Shown here in pieces: positions 13,031 through 24,980 of a stretch of 64,000 nucleotides of DNA (the stretch's first letter is position 1; each line of letters opens with the position of its first letter). The stretch is from Jacaranda mimosifolia (taxonomy: Eukaryota > Streptophyta > Magnoliopsida > Lamiales > Bignoniaceae). A program made the position numbers and the translations under genes. The stretch spans positions 31,346,391-31,410,390 of the forward strand of contig CM032126.1 in NCBI GenBank assembly GCA_018894105.1, in the 5' to 3' direction. Under the pieces are notes generated by a model. That model was not told the DNA's origin and made no database searches. It saw nothing but the letters and a program-made list of their open reading frames with translations.

Positions 13031-13571
13031 CCACTTGGGACTATAAATACCCCATTGCAATCATGTCATGGGGTACGTTCACTATAACTTTGGCCTTCGC
13101 TCTGCCACTCTAAATTCTGGTCGATTATACTGATTTGAGCGCCGGAGTGCCTTAGCCGAGGGCTTTCTCGGTTAGCCTCATGTGTGTTGCTTGGTTGCAG
13201 GACTCATCCCGCTCTCATCACCATATTCATTTCCAACCAACTTCCTGGTTGACTAAAGTGGGCCTAGAACCAATTCACCAGCACCAGACTTTAGCATCAT
13301 TCACTTGGGATTATAAATACCCCATTGCAATCGTGCCATGGGGTACGTTCACTATAACTTTGGCCCTCGCTCTACTACTTTAAATTCTGGTCGATTATAC
13401 TGATTTGAGCGTTGGAGTGCTTTAGCCGAGGGCCTCCTCAGCTAGCCTCACGTGTGTTGCTTGGTTGCAGGACTCGACCTGCTCTCATCACCACATTCAT
13501 TTCCAACCAACTTCCCAGTCGACTAAAGTGGGCCTAGAACCAATTCTCCAGCACTAGACTTTAGCATCATC
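13031..13571 (+). repeat. 270-bp tandem duplication of the TATA/R/U5 part of the solo LTR
   Basis: Copy 1 (13031-13300) and copy 2 (13301-13571) match along their length. Each contains a TATA box (tataaatac, at 13042 and 13312), the hairpin block agccgaggg..., and the terminal-type sequence ...ccagcaNNagactttagcatca. The solo LTR therefore has two promoters and two U5-like ends in tandem. Confidence 0.92.
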
Positions 13572-13572
13572 A

Positions 13573-13875
13573 ATAATATTAGTGATAAATAATAAGCAAC
13601 AATATAAATATTGTCACTATAAAGAGAGACAAAACATAATATATATATATATATGCGAGGAGAGAAAGAATTGACAAAAACTTAAATTTTTCTATAATTT
13701 TTAATATATAATTAATTTGATCAATACATTAAATTTTATCAAATGATTAATCAATATGTACATTAATGATAAGATATATATATACACACACACATACATA
13801 TATATATACATATAAATTTGTAAATTTATCGTTATTTATATACCTATATATGTTATCTACCTTTGTATTTTTTTT
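13573..13875. other. AT-rich flank of the solo LTR
   Basis: It contains (TA)n and (CA)n-like runs at 13775-13815. No gene is seen. It may be part of the same CACTA-like fragment that continues to the right. Confidence 0.4.
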
Positions 13876-15400
13876 TATAATGCACCATGATTAAATTATG
13901 AGTGGCATTTTTCTTTTTACAAACAAAATGTTATCGATAATAGTTAAATGCCTTTGACATATAATTATATTGGTTCTTTTAATAAGATGCCACTATGTTT
14001 TTACAATATTTATTAATCAATTGACATCAAGTATCATAAAATAGTGATATACTTTTTTTTTTTTTACTACTATTATGATATTATTTTTGTAGCTATCATT
14101 ATACTATAAAATGTCATTAAGTTGCCACTAAATAATTTGTGGCATCTTTTTCAAATGACACCATAACCAAACACTAGTGAAATTTTTTAAGAAAAATTAG
14201 TGGCAACATGGTTAAATGTCTTTGAAATATATTTATGTTGGCATTTTCAGTCAAATGTCAATTATTTGTTATTTATTAATCAAATGTCACAAAATATTGT
14301 AACATAGTGGCATTTTTCAATAATGATCACTATATGTGTTACTCTTGTGTGTCGCTACACTACATAATGTCATTAAATTATTGTCAGTAAATATTTCGTG
14401 GTATTTTTTTAAATGACACCATAAATAAATATGAGTGGCATTAGCTAACTACCTACAAAATGAATTTCTTTTGGTATTTTTAATTAAATGCCACTATTTT
14501 ATATGTTGTTTAATAATTAAATACCACTAAATATTTTGTTACAGTGGCATTCTTCTAAGACTAACACCATATTATATTTGTGTGTCATTATGCTAGAAAG
14601 TGCCACTAAATACTTTATGATATTTTTTTCAAATGACAACATACCTACATATTAGTGGAATTTTTATAGAAAAAATTAGTGACACTAGCTAGTTAAATAT
14701 TGTTATATTTTAGGGATGACAATTTATGCCTGATCCGTGGGTACCCACTCCAATCCGTTCTGATCGCGGTGGGTAGAAAACATGTCCCATAGCGGGTCGG
14801 ATCATGTTCGGGTTCAAATAGATGCAGGTTGGATCGGGCTAGGGTTTATAGTGAACCCACCCTGAACTCGCCCTGAAGTATTTATATATATATATATTTA
14901 TATTTAATTTAGTTTTTTACAAAAAATATATATACAACAAACCCTAAACTATGTTAGCATTTTTTTCTTTCCCTCTCATTCCTCACAGTCGTGACTCCCG
15001 AGAGTAGATTTAGAATGCTTAGAAAATGTTCAAAAGCTTTCAATTTGTTTGTTTTACATAAAATTTATATGATATTTGAGTTAAAACTGTAATATTTAAT
15101 TAATTGTATAGTGGATAGTATTTTTAAAAAACAGAAAATATTAATTAGGTGTGGGTAGGATTCGGGTTCTACATTTACATTGCGGGTAGGGTTCGAATTT
15201 TCACTCCTAAAATCCACGGGGCGGGTAGGGGCAGGTAGATCATGTATAAAATCTCTACGGGGTGAGTTCGAGTTGAGTCAAAACCTGCCCCAACCCTTCT
15301 CGTTGCCATCCCTATTATATCTCGGTATTTTCAATTAAATATCACTATTTTATTTGTTATTTATAATCAAATGCCACTAAATATCAAATTTGTTGTAGTG
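13876..15400 (-). mobile_element. CACTA-like terminal fragment with subterminal repeats
   Basis: The right end reads, on the minus strand, cactacaacaaatttg, a typical plant CACTA terminus. Inward from it are many copies of 'agtggcattt'/'aaatgccact', as in CACTA subterminal arrays. At larger scale the region forms diverged units starting near 13876, 14151, 14412 and 14632, sharing 'aaatgacaccata' and 'tagtggcattt'. A hAT MITE (14711-15314) interrupts the last unit, and repeat sequence resumes exactly after it. No matching left terminus and no transposase were found, so this is a truncated relic. Confidence 0.6.
14711..15314. mobile_element. 604-bp hAT MITE
   Basis: Terminal inverted repeats are tagggatgacaa and, at the right, ttgccatcccta. 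The flanks are ttatattt (14703-14710) and ttatatct (15315-15322), an 8-bp TSD with one mismatch. The interior has GC-richer ends rich in 'gggtagg/cgggtcgg' and an AT-rich centre, with no coding capacity. Sequence on either side belongs to one repeat unit of the surrounding CACTA-like fragment. Confidence 0.88.
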
Positions 15401-16929
15401 CTAATAGCATGTATTAAGTGACAATAACTTTTATTTCATCACTAATGATATTTATCAAATAACAATAATTTTTGTTTTATCATGACTTAACAATGACAAA
15501 AACTAATATTTTAAATTACTACTGTTGACACTTAGTAACACACATACAGTGACATTAAAAATTATTACAGTAATTTATGATAAAATTTTCGTTGTTACTA
15601 AGTTGTCTAAATAGACATGTTACTAATTATGAATCGTAATAATTTAAACAGTATTCTTATAACTATTTAGCTTGTTAAAATCATTAAGATGACAAATCAA
15701 TTTTTTTTATTTAAAATATATAATTAGAGATAATTTTTGTATTCGTCATTTATTTACCTTTTTCTTATAATAGTGTGTATGAACAAATTAAATGCTGTCA
15801 CCAAACTCATAAATTAATTTTTAAATGTGTTGTAACTGACAACAAATAAATATATATATAAGTACTATAAATTTATACAAGACAAGGTGCATTCATTCTT
15901 TAATCATTTAAACTTCTTGTTTTATATTGGATGCCGTGTAAAATAGGTATGGGCAAACAAATATTTCCTGATTTTAAGTTGTAACGTATAACCTCAGAAA
16001 GCCGCCCAACACCGCTTGTCCGCTTTCTCTTTTCGATGGCCTATCCTGAAAAGTGAAAACACCATTAATATTACGTTCCAATTTATGTTTTAACATATAT
16101 TTTCTTTTATAAATACATATATATAGTATATTTGATTCACAATTAATTATTTATTTAAAAATATTTTATTCATTTAATGTTTATTTATAACTATAAAATT
16201 TGACCTAATCTATCCGTACGTTAAATTTTTTATAGTATAAAGCATATAAAATATTTATTTATTTTGTTTATGTCATGTTGACTTTTTTTATAGTTTTAAT
16301 ATTTTTATTTAAATTTTTACATAAATTAAAATATAAATTTATAATAAAAGAGCAATAATAGGATATATAGTGGATGGATTATAAATGGTAGTTAATGCAT
16401 AAGTTTTTTTATTTACATACGCAACAGCATCTAAAGCCTTTTATGTTTGAATCCCAAATTTCACACATAGGTATGACGGCAATATTTCTCAACCTATTGA
16501 TCAGTGATTAATTAATACATAAAATTATAATTATGAGGATTAACTGGGAAAAAAATAATGGTATTTTACGTTCATGCCTTGAATATACACAAAAGTAATT
16601 GGTGCTTCATTAATCATTGAGATATAAATAGAAAAGAAGCCACCAATTTAACCAAAAGATCTAAATTGCACTAACAAGTCATTTAACAGCTCAGTGCCTA
16701 TTTGATCATTATTTGTCTAATTAAAATCACAATTTACATTTCACTAATGTTTTCTAATTACATTATATCAATGATCATGCTTTGCAATTATAACTAATTT
16801 TGAAGGCAAATTTTCAAAAGTGCCTATATTTTCTTTTTCACAAACTTTAAATCAACTCGATATATCCTAAGTTTTTTCCTTTATAATTTTGGTTTTTGTT
16901 TCTATAACAATCACTTGATATAATATAGT
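15401..16929. other. AT-rich spacer with possible second CACTA-like terminus
   Basis: No gene is seen. The region 15401-15775 still shows 'agtgac' words and ends tttttcttataatagtg, whose reverse complement cactattataagaaaaa resembles another CACTA terminus. This is weak and is not called as an element. The remainder is featureless AT-rich sequence. Confidence 0.4.
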
Positions 16930-17767
16930 TAGAGTTGTCAATAGGTCGAATTTGGATCGAATCATGATAGATTCGAATCCGAATTCAATCCAAGATCCTA
17001 TAGGATCTGTGGTTAATTTACCATATTTGAATCTAAATAAAAGTCGAATATCCGAAAAAATATTCTAATCCGAATACTGCCAAATCATATATATTTATTA
17101 TTTTTTAAAAAAAATTTAATAAAATCCAAATTCAAAACATTCATCCCTAAAAGAATATACACACGACAAATTAATAATTCTCAGGTCTATTGATTATTTT
17201 AAAAGTAATAATATAATAGAATTTAATCATATTTATTCATCAAATCATTGTATTTTAAGTTGAGTTGTTGATAATAGTACTTGTTTGACATTATAAATGC
17301 ATAATAGTTACACTTGATTCTCCAATCAATTAATATTAGACTTAAAATTTTATAAAAAAGAAATTTATTTTGATCAAATCAAAATTTGTATTGCATTCTT
17401 ACTATATTATGACACTTTGCTCCTACCATTATTCTCCCTACATAATTTCTGTTACAAAAAAAGAAAAACAAATGATCCAATTCTTTGGCACTGCTACAAA
17501 AACAGAAGTTCATTATTACATTCATCCAAAAACCTACTTTGGCACTGCTACAAGGACCTTGGATGCATACATGTATAATAATATATATAGTCGAATTTAA
17601 ATTATTAATGAATCGGATCGGGCAAAATTCATATTTGCTCTATTTATTTTGAATTGCGGACTTTTTTAATCAGATTATATTTGTCTAATCTTTTATTAAT
17701 TAAAATTATAAATAATCACATTAAATTCAAATCAAATTTAAATAAAAATCCACTCCATTGACAACAA
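16930..17767 (+). mobile_element. hAT-like non-autonomous element, about 840 bp
   Basis: The left terminus tagagttgtcaatagg pairs with the right terminus ccattgacaacaa as short inverted repeats (ttgtcaat core). The interior aligns in reverse with 1-641. A small internal duplication, 'ttctttggcactgctacaa', occurs twice (17482 and 17537). No matching 8-bp TSD can be read, so the exact ends and class are inferred. The 76-residue ORF inside is not credible as a gene. Confidence 0.55.
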
Positions 17768-19487
17768 TAAATGTAAATGTGTGTATTGAATGGGGAAATC
17801 CTAAGGAGGTCACACGATAGGATAATTATAAAGTTGTCCCAACCCCTTCCTCCTGCAGTCGCTATGGTATAATGCGGTACTGAAAAATCCAGTCCGTATT
17901 AGCATTTTCCAACATCGAGACCCTTTACTCTTGTCCATCGGCTGACAGCTCATAGTCGGCAGTTCAGACCCAATTCTTGTCTATTGGGTAACAGCTCATA
18001 GTCGGCGATTGAATTTTTTTTTTAATTGATATTTTATCTTTTATTTTATATTATAAATAAATACAAACACATGTATGAATAAATTTTTCATTATGAATTT
18101 TTTATGCTCAACAAATGAAACATAATATATATGATAGGCAAGTGGCATGTGGCCCAATGACATAAATCCCTCACATTATGTGGGAGGTTGGAAGTTCTAG
18201 TCCTAACGAACTTTTGATATGCGTGTGTATAAATATATATATATATATATTGAGAGTTGAAACTGTATGATTGTGATTGCTTGTGAGGCTTGACCTCATG
18301 TTTTGTGTTTCAGAGATTTTGGAGATGTTTTGATGTTTTAGAAATAAGAGAATGAGATATGAAATTGTAATTGGTTGTGAGGTTATTTTGTAATGCTTAT
18401 AGTGATATGATGGAATATGGATTGATGTAATATAAGGTTGTGATTGGTTGTGAGATTATTTTTGAAATATGTTTGAAATATGCAGATTGTTTTGTGAATT
18501 TTGGGTTTTTGATTTGCTTGGGATTTATATAGTTAAAAAATTTATATTAATTTAAAAACATTTGTGGTTTTTTTATAAAAGTAGACCGTAAAATAATTTG
18601 GTTGAACGGACTACAGAAGGAAGTGGAAAACAAATAATTGTTTTTAACAAATTAATTCCTGTGATTAATCTGCTAGGGTGAAAATATAATTCCAACAACA
18701 TATGGAAAAATTGCGTGCCGTTCGAAATGAATGATATTAAATATGCTATTTTTTATATAGTAATCGATTTTGGCAAAATATATTATATATTTAATATATA
18801 AATTAATTTTTAATTATAAAATATATGGGAAATAGTCATTCTTATATTTGAGAGTATATCCAGCACAAATGAATGTTTTGTTTATATCAATTCCCGTATT
18901 GATTTGCATGTAAGTCGATTAATTGGAAATTTATTAATTTTAATATAAAATAAGAAAGAAAATCTCAAATTTATGTGTCGTGCAAAAATAATTTATGATA
19001 TTCGTTATTTATTTTATATTTTAATACTTTATCATAAAATAATTTAATTAATAATTTTGGTTGTCTTCTTTTGCCAAATAAAGTCGACGATATTTGATTA
19101 AAGTTAATCTTACACACAATTTTTTTTTTGGCAAAATATAATTTTAATTTAATAATAGATTTGCATAAAAATAAAAGGAGAAGGACGAGATACAATAGCG
19201 GCTGAGAGAAATTGAGATAAGGGAGATCAAATGAATAATAGGGCTCAGAAGGTAGTCTTAGAGATACCCCGGTTCATTGCCTGTGGGACTTATTTTTATA
19301 TCTCACAACCAAATATATGCTGGTCCAAAAAACATGTCTTATAGACCAAGAAACGGAACCAAACTTCATATGCAATTGCAGCCTATATTTCCAACTTTAG
19401 CACAATATTATGAAGCATAAATAAGTGATTTTTAAAATTTGATATTCATATTTAAATATTATATTTAGACGTCATCCTGTGCTCTAG
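17768..19487. other. AT-rich spacer with small repeats
   Basis: It includes a 46-bp imperfect duplication around 'acagctcatagtcggc' (17935-18010), a SINE-like fragment (18134-18235), and three imperfect repeats around 'gtgattggttgtgag' (18255-18460). The short ORF at 18971-19195 has no recognisable motif and is AT-rich. No gene is supported. Confidence 0.5.
18134..18235 (+). mobile_element. Possible tRNA-derived SINE fragment
   Basis: An A-box-like 'aggcaagtggcatgtgg' is followed about 45 bp later by a B-box-like 'ggaagttctagtcc', then by a short tail running into (TA)n. Spacing and order fit a tRNA-derived SINE head. No TSD or body was identified and both boxes deviate from consensus, so this is tentative. 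Confidence 0.3.
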
Positions 19488-19855
19488 GGCCTGTTTTGTT
19501 TTGTTTTATTTTCATTTTCAATTTTTATTTTCAAAATTTAAAAAAGTAATTAGTGAAAATGAGTTGGAAATGAATTTGTATTTAGATAGATTGTTGGAAA
19601 AGTAATGATTATATTGGATTTAGTAGGTTGTAGGTAGAGATAAATAAAAATAATGAAATAGAGAGAAAAAATATATGTCATTGGGAGAAGATGTATATAT
19701 TATTGTGGAATGTGTTTTAAAAATAAAAATAAAAATAAAAATAAAAATAATATTTGGTGAAAATATGTAAAAATTAAAAGTAAAAATTGATGTGTTTCAA
19801 TTTTTAAATAGAAGAAAATATGAAAATTGAGATTGAAAATGGAACCAAACGGGCC
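19488..19855. mobile_element. PIF/Harbinger-like MITE, 368 bp
   Basis: The left end ggcctgttttg... and the right end ...caaacgggcc are inverted repeats that continue inward as 'ttttcattttcaattttt' against 'gaaaattgagattgaaaat'. The 'ggcc(c/t)gtttggtt' terminus is common to plant Tourist/PIF-like MITEs. The interior holds (AAAATA)n. A clean 3-bp TSD is not seen. Confidence 0.6.
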
Positions 19856-20747
19856 ATAATCCTTTAGTGATTTTAAAAATAGCCGCACAATTAGGGATAA
19901 TTCAGTTAAATCGAAAGAAAGAAGAGCTCACTAGCTATTATGTCACAGAGATAGAGAGCATAGAGCTATCGTCATCTAGGAGGTTCGCGTACATTAACGT
20001 TGACGGTTGACCCAGTCGAGGCGAATAGAGATACCAAAATGCATTCACAATTAAAGATTTATCGGTGCTTTGATATGAGTGTTAACTGACAAACTTCCAC
20101 CTATAAAATGTCAGTCTACCCACTATGAATTGCTAATTAGCAATGATGAGATCAAACAAACAAACAAAATCACATCCATACTATTATGTAATAGTATAAT
20201 ACAATGGTGTGAGATTCATAATTATATAATTTTAATTTTAATTCTGTAATTTTGTTCAAATGATAAATTCTTAAAATTTTGAGTATTTTAATTCATTAAA
20301 AAAAATCATTATTTGTTGATTATTATTTCTAACTGATATAATTGTATTTTATTTTTAATTTTTTTATTTAAAATTTTAAAAAAATATATATATATGTATA
20401 TATATACTATTATATACAATACAACGGTGTGGAACCCATAAATGTACAATTTTGACCAAAATCTAAATTCTTAGAATTTTGAGTTTTTTTAATTAAGTTC
20501 AAAATTTTATTTTTAACTATTAAATTTGATCTTATTTATTCCTTTTAAAGATATCTGAATTTTTTGAAATTATTTTCTTAATTGAAACAATATTCTTTAT
20601 TTATCTCTAATATAAAAAAATAATTGCTTTTTATCTATAAAATCTTTTCCATCTCTACTTTCAATACGTGGAAGATTTATTAATCATTTGAACTCTATAA
20701 TTTGATAAGTCTTTCATGATTTTCTCTTATATTTAATAACTAATTTT
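19856..20747. other. AT-rich spacer with a diverged direct repeat
   Basis: A block around 'tactattat...caatggtgtg...attcttaaaattttgagt' (20178-20300) recurs at 20406-20500 with many differences. Both start with the same 'actattat' word seen at the start of the Helitron-like segment. No gene. Confidence 0.4.
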
Positions 20748-22585
20748 TATATATACTATTATATATAAAGCCTTTTAAAAGTCATTTCATTAATATTATC
20801 AAGTTCTAGCATTTTTTTCACTCTATTCTTTGGGTCCTTTTTATTTTCTAGCACTTTTTTTTTCTTCTATATCTTTGTGTGTATCTTTAATTCATTATTC
20901 AAAGTGTTTATTGTCTATTTGATTTTACTATTCACCTTTTTGATTTTGTTTTCATTTTTTTTTTTTTGGTGGTGGTTGGCGGGTGGGTGGGTTATTTTAG
21001 GTATATTATATGATGCAAAAGATTTTTTGGATTTTAATGCTATAATTTTCTTTTCAAGCTAAATAAAGACTATCATTTAGCTTTTATTAACTGCGCTTAA
21101 TATTTTAATTTAGTTTTATTTTTATTAGTTACATTTTTCTCCTTAATTATTGATAAATTTTGTCATTTAATTTTTATTTAATTTAAATTATTATACATTT
21201 AGCATCCTTTTACTCATTTTTTGAATCAAGTTATTAATTTATTGTTAAATTTTGTAATTTATTTTTCAATTCGCTTTTTTTTTTTCCATCTAAGTTTATA
21301 GTTTTATAGGATGAGATCTATAATTTGTTTTAATATTTTTAAAATTTATTTCCCTTTTTGAATATTTATAATTTTAGAAGTATATCATTTAATTTTATTT
21401 TATATTCATATATATGTTTGTAATTATGTATTTATAAATATGTATAATTCGAACTCTTTTTAAAAATTTTATAAACTACATCACAAAATACACCTATTAA
21501 CTTTTTAAGTTTAGACATTATTTAGTCTATCAAAATAGATATATATTATTTTTAATTTTTTTTTTTTATTATTTGAAAGGTTAACAACTTTTTTTGTTCT
21601 TCACTTTTTGTTTTGTTTTGTTTTTTTTTTTGTTTTGCTATTTGCGAAATATAATATTTTACATTCGTACAAAAAAAATTACATTCGTACAAAAAAAATT
21701 GAGAATGAACATAATAATTTATTTTTTCCATATTTTATTTTACATTCTAATTTCATCCTCATATTTTATCACTAAGTCCTATTTAAAATTAATTTTGAGC
21801 TTATAATAACTTTATCAATTTACTATGATTTTAGCTTTGCATTACTAATATCAAACTTTTTTCTTCACTTAATTATTCGATAACTAAGCTATTCGTCCAA
21901 TTAAAAGGTTTCTATAAACTTATATACTAATATTGATCTTAACTTTGTAATTATTTTATATATTCATTTTAAAATTTAAACTTTTTTTTTTATCTTTACT
22001 ATCATAGTTTTGTCTTGACTTAATTGATTTTTAATCAAAAACGAAAATTAAATAAGATTTTTCTAATCCTTGGCAACTAATATATTATCTAATTCTTTAT
22101 ATTTTAAGTTTTAACTTAATATATTACTCATCCTCTTTTAAGTTTAAAATAATCTTAAAGTATTATAATTTTAATTTTTTTCAAACAACTTTCAAGCCAT
22201 CAATCTTGTGTTCTATAGCATTCTCATATATTTTTATTTTTTAATGCAACTATTTGTTAGCTTTTGATCACATATTTTTTTTTAAACAAAGTACATAATC
22301 ATATTCATATATTTTTATTTTTGGATGTTTTAAATTTTTTTAACTTCTCGCTGAATAATTTTGAAATTTATTTTTTGTGACATAACGTATATGAGATGTC
22401 TTTATATGTTGCAAACTTTTAAATACTAAATTTAAAAATTTTAAATTTGATTTTACTAATTACTTGATATTTTTGCAATATTTTTATTTTTATATTATTA
22501 TTTTAGTTATGTCTACAATTCAATAATTTTATTAATATATAGTAATTTTAAAGAATCCGTGCATAGCACGGCGATAATGCTATTA
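20748..22585 (+). mobile_element. Possible Helitron-like element
   Basis: The left side has 'tatatactattatatataaagcc', resembling plant Helitron 5' ends. The right side has a short hairpin ccgtgcatagcacgg (22557-22571) followed about 10 bp later by 'ctatt', as expected near a Helitron 3' end. However, the canonical 5' TC and 3' CTRR are not present. The interior is extremely T-rich, with no helicase or Rep motif. The ORFs at 20877 and 21594 are low-complexity Phe/Leu runs. Confidence 0.35.
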
Positions 22586-23841
22586 TAATATATTTGAAAA
22601 TTTTTTCCACCTTCATCATGTGTGCTAAATTTTTATTGTATAAAATAAATAAAAAAATCATTTATTTTTAAAAAAATATTCTTAACTTTTTTACAATTTC
22701 AATATAGTGATTTAGATTTTTAATAAAATGATAATTGAAGCAAAAAAGATAAATAAATAATTAGAGAAAAGAGGAAAAAAAAGTATAGAAGAAAGAAAAG
22801 GGCAAAATAAACTGCATTATAATTATTTATTGTAGTAAGTGATTATTATCAATTTATTGAATAATACATCAAATTCATAATTTTAATTTTCATAAATAGT
22901 ATAGGATAAGTAGATATAGATAATATATATTTATGTTTTTATTTATTTATTTCTTTATTTATGAAAATAATAAATGAGTGTTGATCACTATGAACTTCAC
23001 CATCGTTGTCACTCGTTTGGGGTGCGCGCCCAAAGAAAGAGGCAACGGCGCTTTCCCAGCTTCAGTGGCATCACTAATGAACCTCATCGGAGTAGTGCTG
23101 ATTTTCTACAAATTATTCACTTTTAATTGGAGGAGGGCATCATGAAATACTATGTTAGTACAATTGCCCCCATTTAATGGTGTCTTTTTTACCAAAAGTT
23201 AGCAAAGAATGTGGAGATCACCAATACATAATTGTGTTCAACATAGACTTCAAACTCATTACTAATTTAATCATATGAACGAAAATATACCATCAAACTA
23301 TTCATTCATTCTTATTTATACCAACAAATTAAGGCATGTCATTGTGAGGTATGTTAGTAACTTAGTATTTAACTCATATGAGGTATTATTAAATTAAATG
23401 ATATATGTCTTTTTACAATAGGTTATCGTTAATTTTACAATAAGTTGTTGGTTCGTATTTTAAAATTTTAGTACATTAAGTGCTTGGTAAATATTTTAAA
23501 AAAAAATAATAAAATGATATTTTTCAAAAAAATTATTATACTAGATAACATAATATTATAATTTTAAATTATATATTTTGTAATATTAAAATAATATATA
23601 TATCTTAGATAATATATATAGTCAAATATAATTATCTTTGTTTATTAACTAAAATAAAAAATAAGAATAAATCTAAAATCTAAAATTATCATTCTAAAAA
23701 TATAATTTAATTTTAAATAAGCACTTTAATAATTTTAATCGTTTTAATATTAGAAATAATGTAGTAGAAATCATTTTGGACTATAAACTTAATAAATTTT
23801 AAATAAATAAAATAAGTAAAAATAATTATTTTGAATTAATA
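22586..23841. other. AT-rich spacer, nothing recognised
   Basis: Apart from one GC-richer patch (22990-23100) of unknown origin, no ORF, repeat or terminus is supported up to the TSD of E1. Confidence 0.5.
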
Positions 23842-23846
23842 CTTAA

Positions 23847-24607
23847 TGATGAGGATAGAATCCGTTGGATGTTGGACCAAGTTGATGTTTTGATGAGTTT
23901 CGACCTCTGTGGTCGATTTATGAATGTAGGTGGGCTGAATCCTGCAATCACTTAGCAAACGTCAGGCTAGCCGAGGAGCCCTCGGCTTAGGCCCTTCGAC
24001 GATCAAGTCAATACGGGTTGACTAGATAATTCGAGCAGCAGAGTATGGGCTTTTTGTATATATCAGAGCATACCTTTGAAAGGTTGGAGTGGGGGTATTT
24101 ATAGCCTTCCCTCCTTGGGGATTTTCCAGTGATGTCCTTAATGTGTAGAGAGGGCTCTTGTCCTTGCCTGAGGGGCAATTAGTCATCTCTCATCCCTGTG
24201 CTATTCCAGGTGGCCGCTTTCCTAGGTTTTAGGGACAAGATAGGATACTGTTGACGCCTCTGCCGTGCCATGTGGTAATGGGGCGGCATGCTCCATTAAT
24301 GCGGAGACATGCAGCCTGTCAATGCATTTAATGCGGCAGGGATGGTACTGTGTTTTGCCGACCTCTTTGGTTGGAAGAAAAATTGACCTGATAGTGTACA
24401 GGAGTATGGATTAGCGGTGCAGGTCGACCTATCGACCTGCGGCCTTGAGTGAGTCTTGGTCGAGTGCTCATTTACTTGGGTACACCGTCGATCATAGAGG
24501 TCGACTTGGGTCGAGAGTGCTGTTGGGCTCCGAAAGTAAGATGGGCTTGGTATTATGCCTTTAGGCCTATGTGGTTTGGGCCGAGCCATTTGGGCTATCT
24601 CATATCA
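23847..24607 (-). repeat. E1 3' LTR
   Basis: On the minus strand it runs from tgatatgagatagcccaaat to ...ctcatca. It matches the other LTR with about a dozen and a half differences. The TATA box (minus strand) is at about 24094-24105 (ctataaataccccc), followed by the hairpin block at 23969-23987. The 5' LTR has about 16 bp more, mainly an extra 'gccaagcagtaat' unit. Confidence 0.93.
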
Positions 24608-24980
24608 TGAGTCCCCCCCACTTTCGAATGCTGAACGAAGGGATCGACGAAAATGGTTGGGAAGTAGCTTTGCGGACGGTTGCGCGGATCGACGAGGATT
24701 TTTGAAAATTGACCAGGTTTTGGCGCATTTAATGAGCGGTTACGTCGTGGTGCACATGGTGCGGCGCGGCGGTTACAATATTATTACAACCGCTTGGATT
24801 CCCGCGCTCACACGCCTATAAATATCCACTGTAAAAATAGACAATTTTTACTTTTGCTGCCTTTGCGTCTGGTTGAGCGCTTAGCCAACCATTTTCGCTA
24901 CTAATACCTTCTGCTCTTAGTTCTTCAATTCAGTAAGTGCCTCATTTCCTTTTCTTCAGTATCTTTTTAGCATTGGCATG
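24608..24980 (+). promoter_or_regulatory. Polypurine tract and promoter of the E1 antisense gene
   Basis: Directly next to the LTR, the minus strand reads tgggggggactca, the polypurine tract used for plus-strand priming. Reading rightward on the plus strand, a TATA box tataaata lies at 24817-24824, about 160 bp before the antisense gene's ATG. The same arrangement, with shared words such as 'gagcggttac', 'tggtgc' and 'cctataaata', occurs in E2. A conserved 'tca|gtaagtg' splice-donor-like site at about 24930 and 'tttttag' before the ATG suggest a short 5'-UTR intron. Promoter function is inferred from conservation. Confidence 0.65.

Larger units (their letters stand above)
12400..13572 (+). 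mobile_element. Gypsy (Tat-related) solo LTR, 1173 bp
   Basis: The LTR begins tgatataggga and ends ...agcatcatca, with a perfect 5-bp TSD, ataat, at 12395-12399 and 13573-13577. No internal retroelement sequence remains, so this is a solo LTR left by LTR-LTR recombination. It is related to the LTRs of E1 and E2: all start tgatat, carry a TATA box (ctataaatacccc here), then the block ttgagcgNcggagNgccttagccgaggg with a hairpin, then a 'ttgcagga' motif near the end. Two internal tandem repeats (12571-12804 and 13031-13571) make it unusually long. The short ORFs in it are accidental. Confidence 0.88.

Noticed and set aside
16430..16480. B-box-like 'tttgaatccc', possible tRNA or SINE
   Set aside because: No A box at suitable spacing and no cloverleaf can be drawn.
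24296..24821. ORFs in the E1 3' LTR and the antisense promoter
   Set aside because: They cross the LTR boundary and the polypurine tract; no conservation with E2 in the same frame.
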